From Dehalococcoidia bacterium (GTDB lineage: Bacteria; Chloroflexota; Dehalococcoidia; Lucifugimonadales; Lucifugimonadaceae): a DNA stretch of 6,708 bases. Below are positions 6,401-6,708 of this stretch, in pieces. A model generated the notes under the pieces. The model was not told where the DNA came from. It was given only the letters and a program-made list of their open reading frames with translations, and searched no databases. Numbering within the stretch: the first letter of the stretch is position 1; each line of letters starts with the position of its first letter. Location: the NCBI GenBank assembly GCA_028278465.1, contig JANQEF010000252.1, positions 1 through 6,708 of the forward strand, in the 5' to 3' direction. A program made the position numbers and the translations under genes.

Positions 6401-6708
6401 AGGTGCGAGTCGATGATCAGCGGGCGGTTGTTACGCACGCTGAAGTTGGCGATCGAGTTGCCAAACAGCTCTGCGTTGTGGAACTGCACCTGGTTGACGT
6501 AAGCGCCCCAGCGCACGCCCATCTCGTTTCTCCACGAAGTGAAGTCGACGATGTGGTAGTTACCGCTGTTCTGCCACCCGAACAGGCCGAACGCCGCAGA
6601 CGAGTGCGCCTCGTTGTTGACGAATGCGTGGCCCGAGGAGAGGATGCCACCCTCTGGCCAGCCGTATCCGGAGACCTGGGTCGTCCCGGTGAGGCTCGTC
6701 ACGACGTT
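3475..6708 (-). CDS. Large multidomain surface protein: β-helix-like, PA14, two LamG domains, 5' partial
   Basis: The frame is open to the window edge, so the N-terminus (and any signal peptide) is missing; 1077 residues are present. Numbering below starts at the GTG whose first base is 6702. Residues 1-120 are rich in short Asn/Gly-punctuated strands (AHSSAAFGLFGW, NAELFGNS) like a right-handed β-helix, with a faint likeness to CEMIP/G8-type proteins. Cys151 and Cys164 may form a disulfide. Residues 296-427 are a PA14 domain: LTEYYDNTGLSG, SENWSARL, then ANDGMRLFVDGQLI. PA14 commonly binds carbohydrate. Flanking segments 266-289 and 440-476 look like two halves of an Ig-like fold. Residues 485-526 are a Pro/Thr linker, 527-743 a LamG/concanavalin-A-like domain (LALYEFDEG, LEAWIRS, IHVVFTRS, GWLGEFHLIAFFDRAL), 744-858 a long PTATPTP linker, and 859-1075 a second LamG domain that ends the protein. 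No anchor or sorting motif is seen at the C-terminus. Likely secreted, binding or adhesion; any enzymatic role would lie in the β-helix part and is unproven. Confidence 0.9.
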   Translation of the reverse strand, partial: NVVTSLTGTTQVSGYGWPEGGILSSGHAFVNNEAHSSAAFGLFGWQNSGNYHIVDFTSWRNEMGVRWGAYVNQVQFHNAELFGNSIANFSVRNNRPLIIDSHLYGEPDYPSKDGIFIDFYSGPPSRTNPSRIVRSVLENHDNADVAHLVKETCGPPSWAVPGVPNCISTYAAFVDTQTLSETNFEFGTHWETIEPFFDVKNYVGTVPGLPQHFRLTRPDQPKPSPNAFYVEQFDAWLDPDHPDSPNWPVPPTIHWDGDYSDIDLSSGPVTVSATARGFTSEKGEIEFFIDQFEDGEPWLTEYYDNTGLSGEPVLVMKREDPKFHYGQASGGFRMPTTPAETILTSENWSARLSRTIRSSGGVYEFAYEANDGMRLFVDGQLIAGHWGPSSNIGSMKGTKRLTLSPGDHEIVIEYLAIEGRHSILDVEFYRILSGSITTDHTESFTFDAADWDRNRLTLYARAHDPNSEFYAYTKVLNLTNPHFEEATPSPPGTPPAASPTPRPTVAPTGLPTIAPTVVPTSVPAPASNGLLALYEFDEGDGSAVLDTSGFGAPLNLSVRDTDRVTWLPGAIRLNRGTIIESVVSAEKISSAVKASGEITLEAWIRSTIPGLGGPARIVTVSADVSNRNVTLAQESKDFHARLRTTETDLDGEPPTETIGNMINTELIHVVFTRSANGQTKIYKNGVPVASSDARGDLSNWDSDHWLALGNEVTGARGWLGEFHLIAFFDRALSGSEVQANFESGPDATNAPAPTPTATPVPVPTATPTTVPIATPLPTATPTPVPTATPTPLPTATPIPVPTATPTPLPTATPTPLPTATPTPVPTATPTPVPTATPTPAPTATPTPVPTATPTPQPSSSGPLALYEFNEGGGTVVLDTSGVGSPLNLDVRDPGRVTWLPGAIRFNRGTVIHSAASAEKITSAVKASGELTVEAWFRSTIPGLGGPARIVTISADVSNRNVTLAQESNDFDIGLRTTDTDLNGAPTTVTTGNLINRELIHVVFTRSADGRTEIYRNGVLVASGNAGGDPGNWNDDYRLALGNELTGARGWLGEFHLVAFFDRALSGGEVQAKFESGP
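3478..4128 (-). repeat. LamG domain duplicate, C-terminal copy
   Basis: Encodes 217 residues (859-1075 of the partial protein), beginning GPLALYEFNEGG and ending KFESGP just before the stop. It aligns without gaps to the copy at 4474-5124, with about 50 differences by eye (roughly 77% identity). Differences cluster around strands and loops near residues 107-134 and 158-176 of the domain, while the GLGGPARIVT, SADVSNRNVTLAQES and TGARGWLGEFHL segments are almost unchanged. Confidence 0.9.
4141..4446 (-). repeat. Thirteen-unit PTATPTPx tandem repeat (24-nt minisatellite) encoding a linker
   Basis: The minus strand encodes 13 consecutive units of the octapeptide PTATPTPx (x = V, L, A or Q), residues 753-854. 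Twelve are eight residues (24 bases) and one, PIATPL, is six. The linker joins the two LamG domains. Pro/Thr stretches of this kind are extended, flexible spacers and are often O-glycosylated in secreted proteins; glycosylation here is an inference. Copy number could change by slippage or recombination while keeping the frame, because units are multiples of three. Confidence 0.93.
4474..5124 (-). repeat. LamG domain duplicate, N-terminal copy
   Basis: Encodes 217 residues (527-743), beginning GLLALYEFDEGD and ending NFESGP, exactly the same length as the copy 996 bases away. The stretch 4807-4893 differs from 3811-3897 at only two of 87 bases, including synonymous sites, although other parts of the domains differ far more. 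An intragenic duplication, possibly with later gene conversion, explains this. Confidence 0.9.
5125..5250 (-). other. Irregular Pro/Thr/Ala-rich linker before the first LamG domain
   Basis: Encodes residues 485-526 (TPSPPGTPPAASPTPRPT start, then PTGLPTIAPTVVPTSVPAPA). It has the same composition as the second linker but no regular eight-residue period. It separates the PA14/Ig-like part from the LamG pair and is predicted to be an extended, disordered spacer. Confidence 0.8.

Overview
This is a GC-rich bacterial window with three protein genes and no RNA genes, insertion sequences or CRISPR array. The Pro/Thr linkers built on a PTATPTP unit, the large secreted-type β-rich proteins and the soluble Hpt/receiver/kinase fusion are the style I associate with Chloroflexota (SAR202/Dehalococcoidia-like) metagenome contigs. 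That placement is an inference from style; nothing here is a taxonomic marker.

Layout. (1) Bases 1-1458, plus strand: the C-terminal part of a protein ending in seven FG-GAP-type repeats, i.e. a complete seven-bladed integrin-like β-propeller. Its 5' end lies outside the window. A strong intrinsic terminator follows at 1499-1533. (2) Bases 1678-3447, plus strand: a complete 589-residue soluble hybrid histidine kinase. Domain order is Hpt-like, receiver-like, receiver, HisKA, HATPase. The Hpt-like domain has Arg where the phospho-His should be, and the first receiver has lost the acidic pair and the conserved Lys. (3) Bases 3475-6708, minus strand: a very large, probably extracellular protein, cut off at its N-terminus by the right edge. 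Domain order is β-helix-like region, Ig-like domain apparently interrupted by a PA14 domain, Pro/Thr linker, LamG-like domain, long PTATPTP linker, second LamG-like domain. Genes 2 and 3 converge with only 27 bases between their stop codons.

How the genes relate. The terminator separates gene 1 from gene 2, and gene 3 is on the other strand, so each is probably its own transcription unit. Genes 1 and 3 look like cell-surface or secreted binding proteins; gene 2 is cytoplasmic signalling. Nothing in the sequence shows that the kinase controls either neighbour.

I did not find a clearly new multi-gene system. The most interesting points are the kinase's two apparently inactivated phosphorelay modules stacked in front of a largely intact receiver and kinase, the apparent nesting of PA14 in an Ig-like fold, and the equal-length duplicated LamG domains with a nearly identical DNA block.
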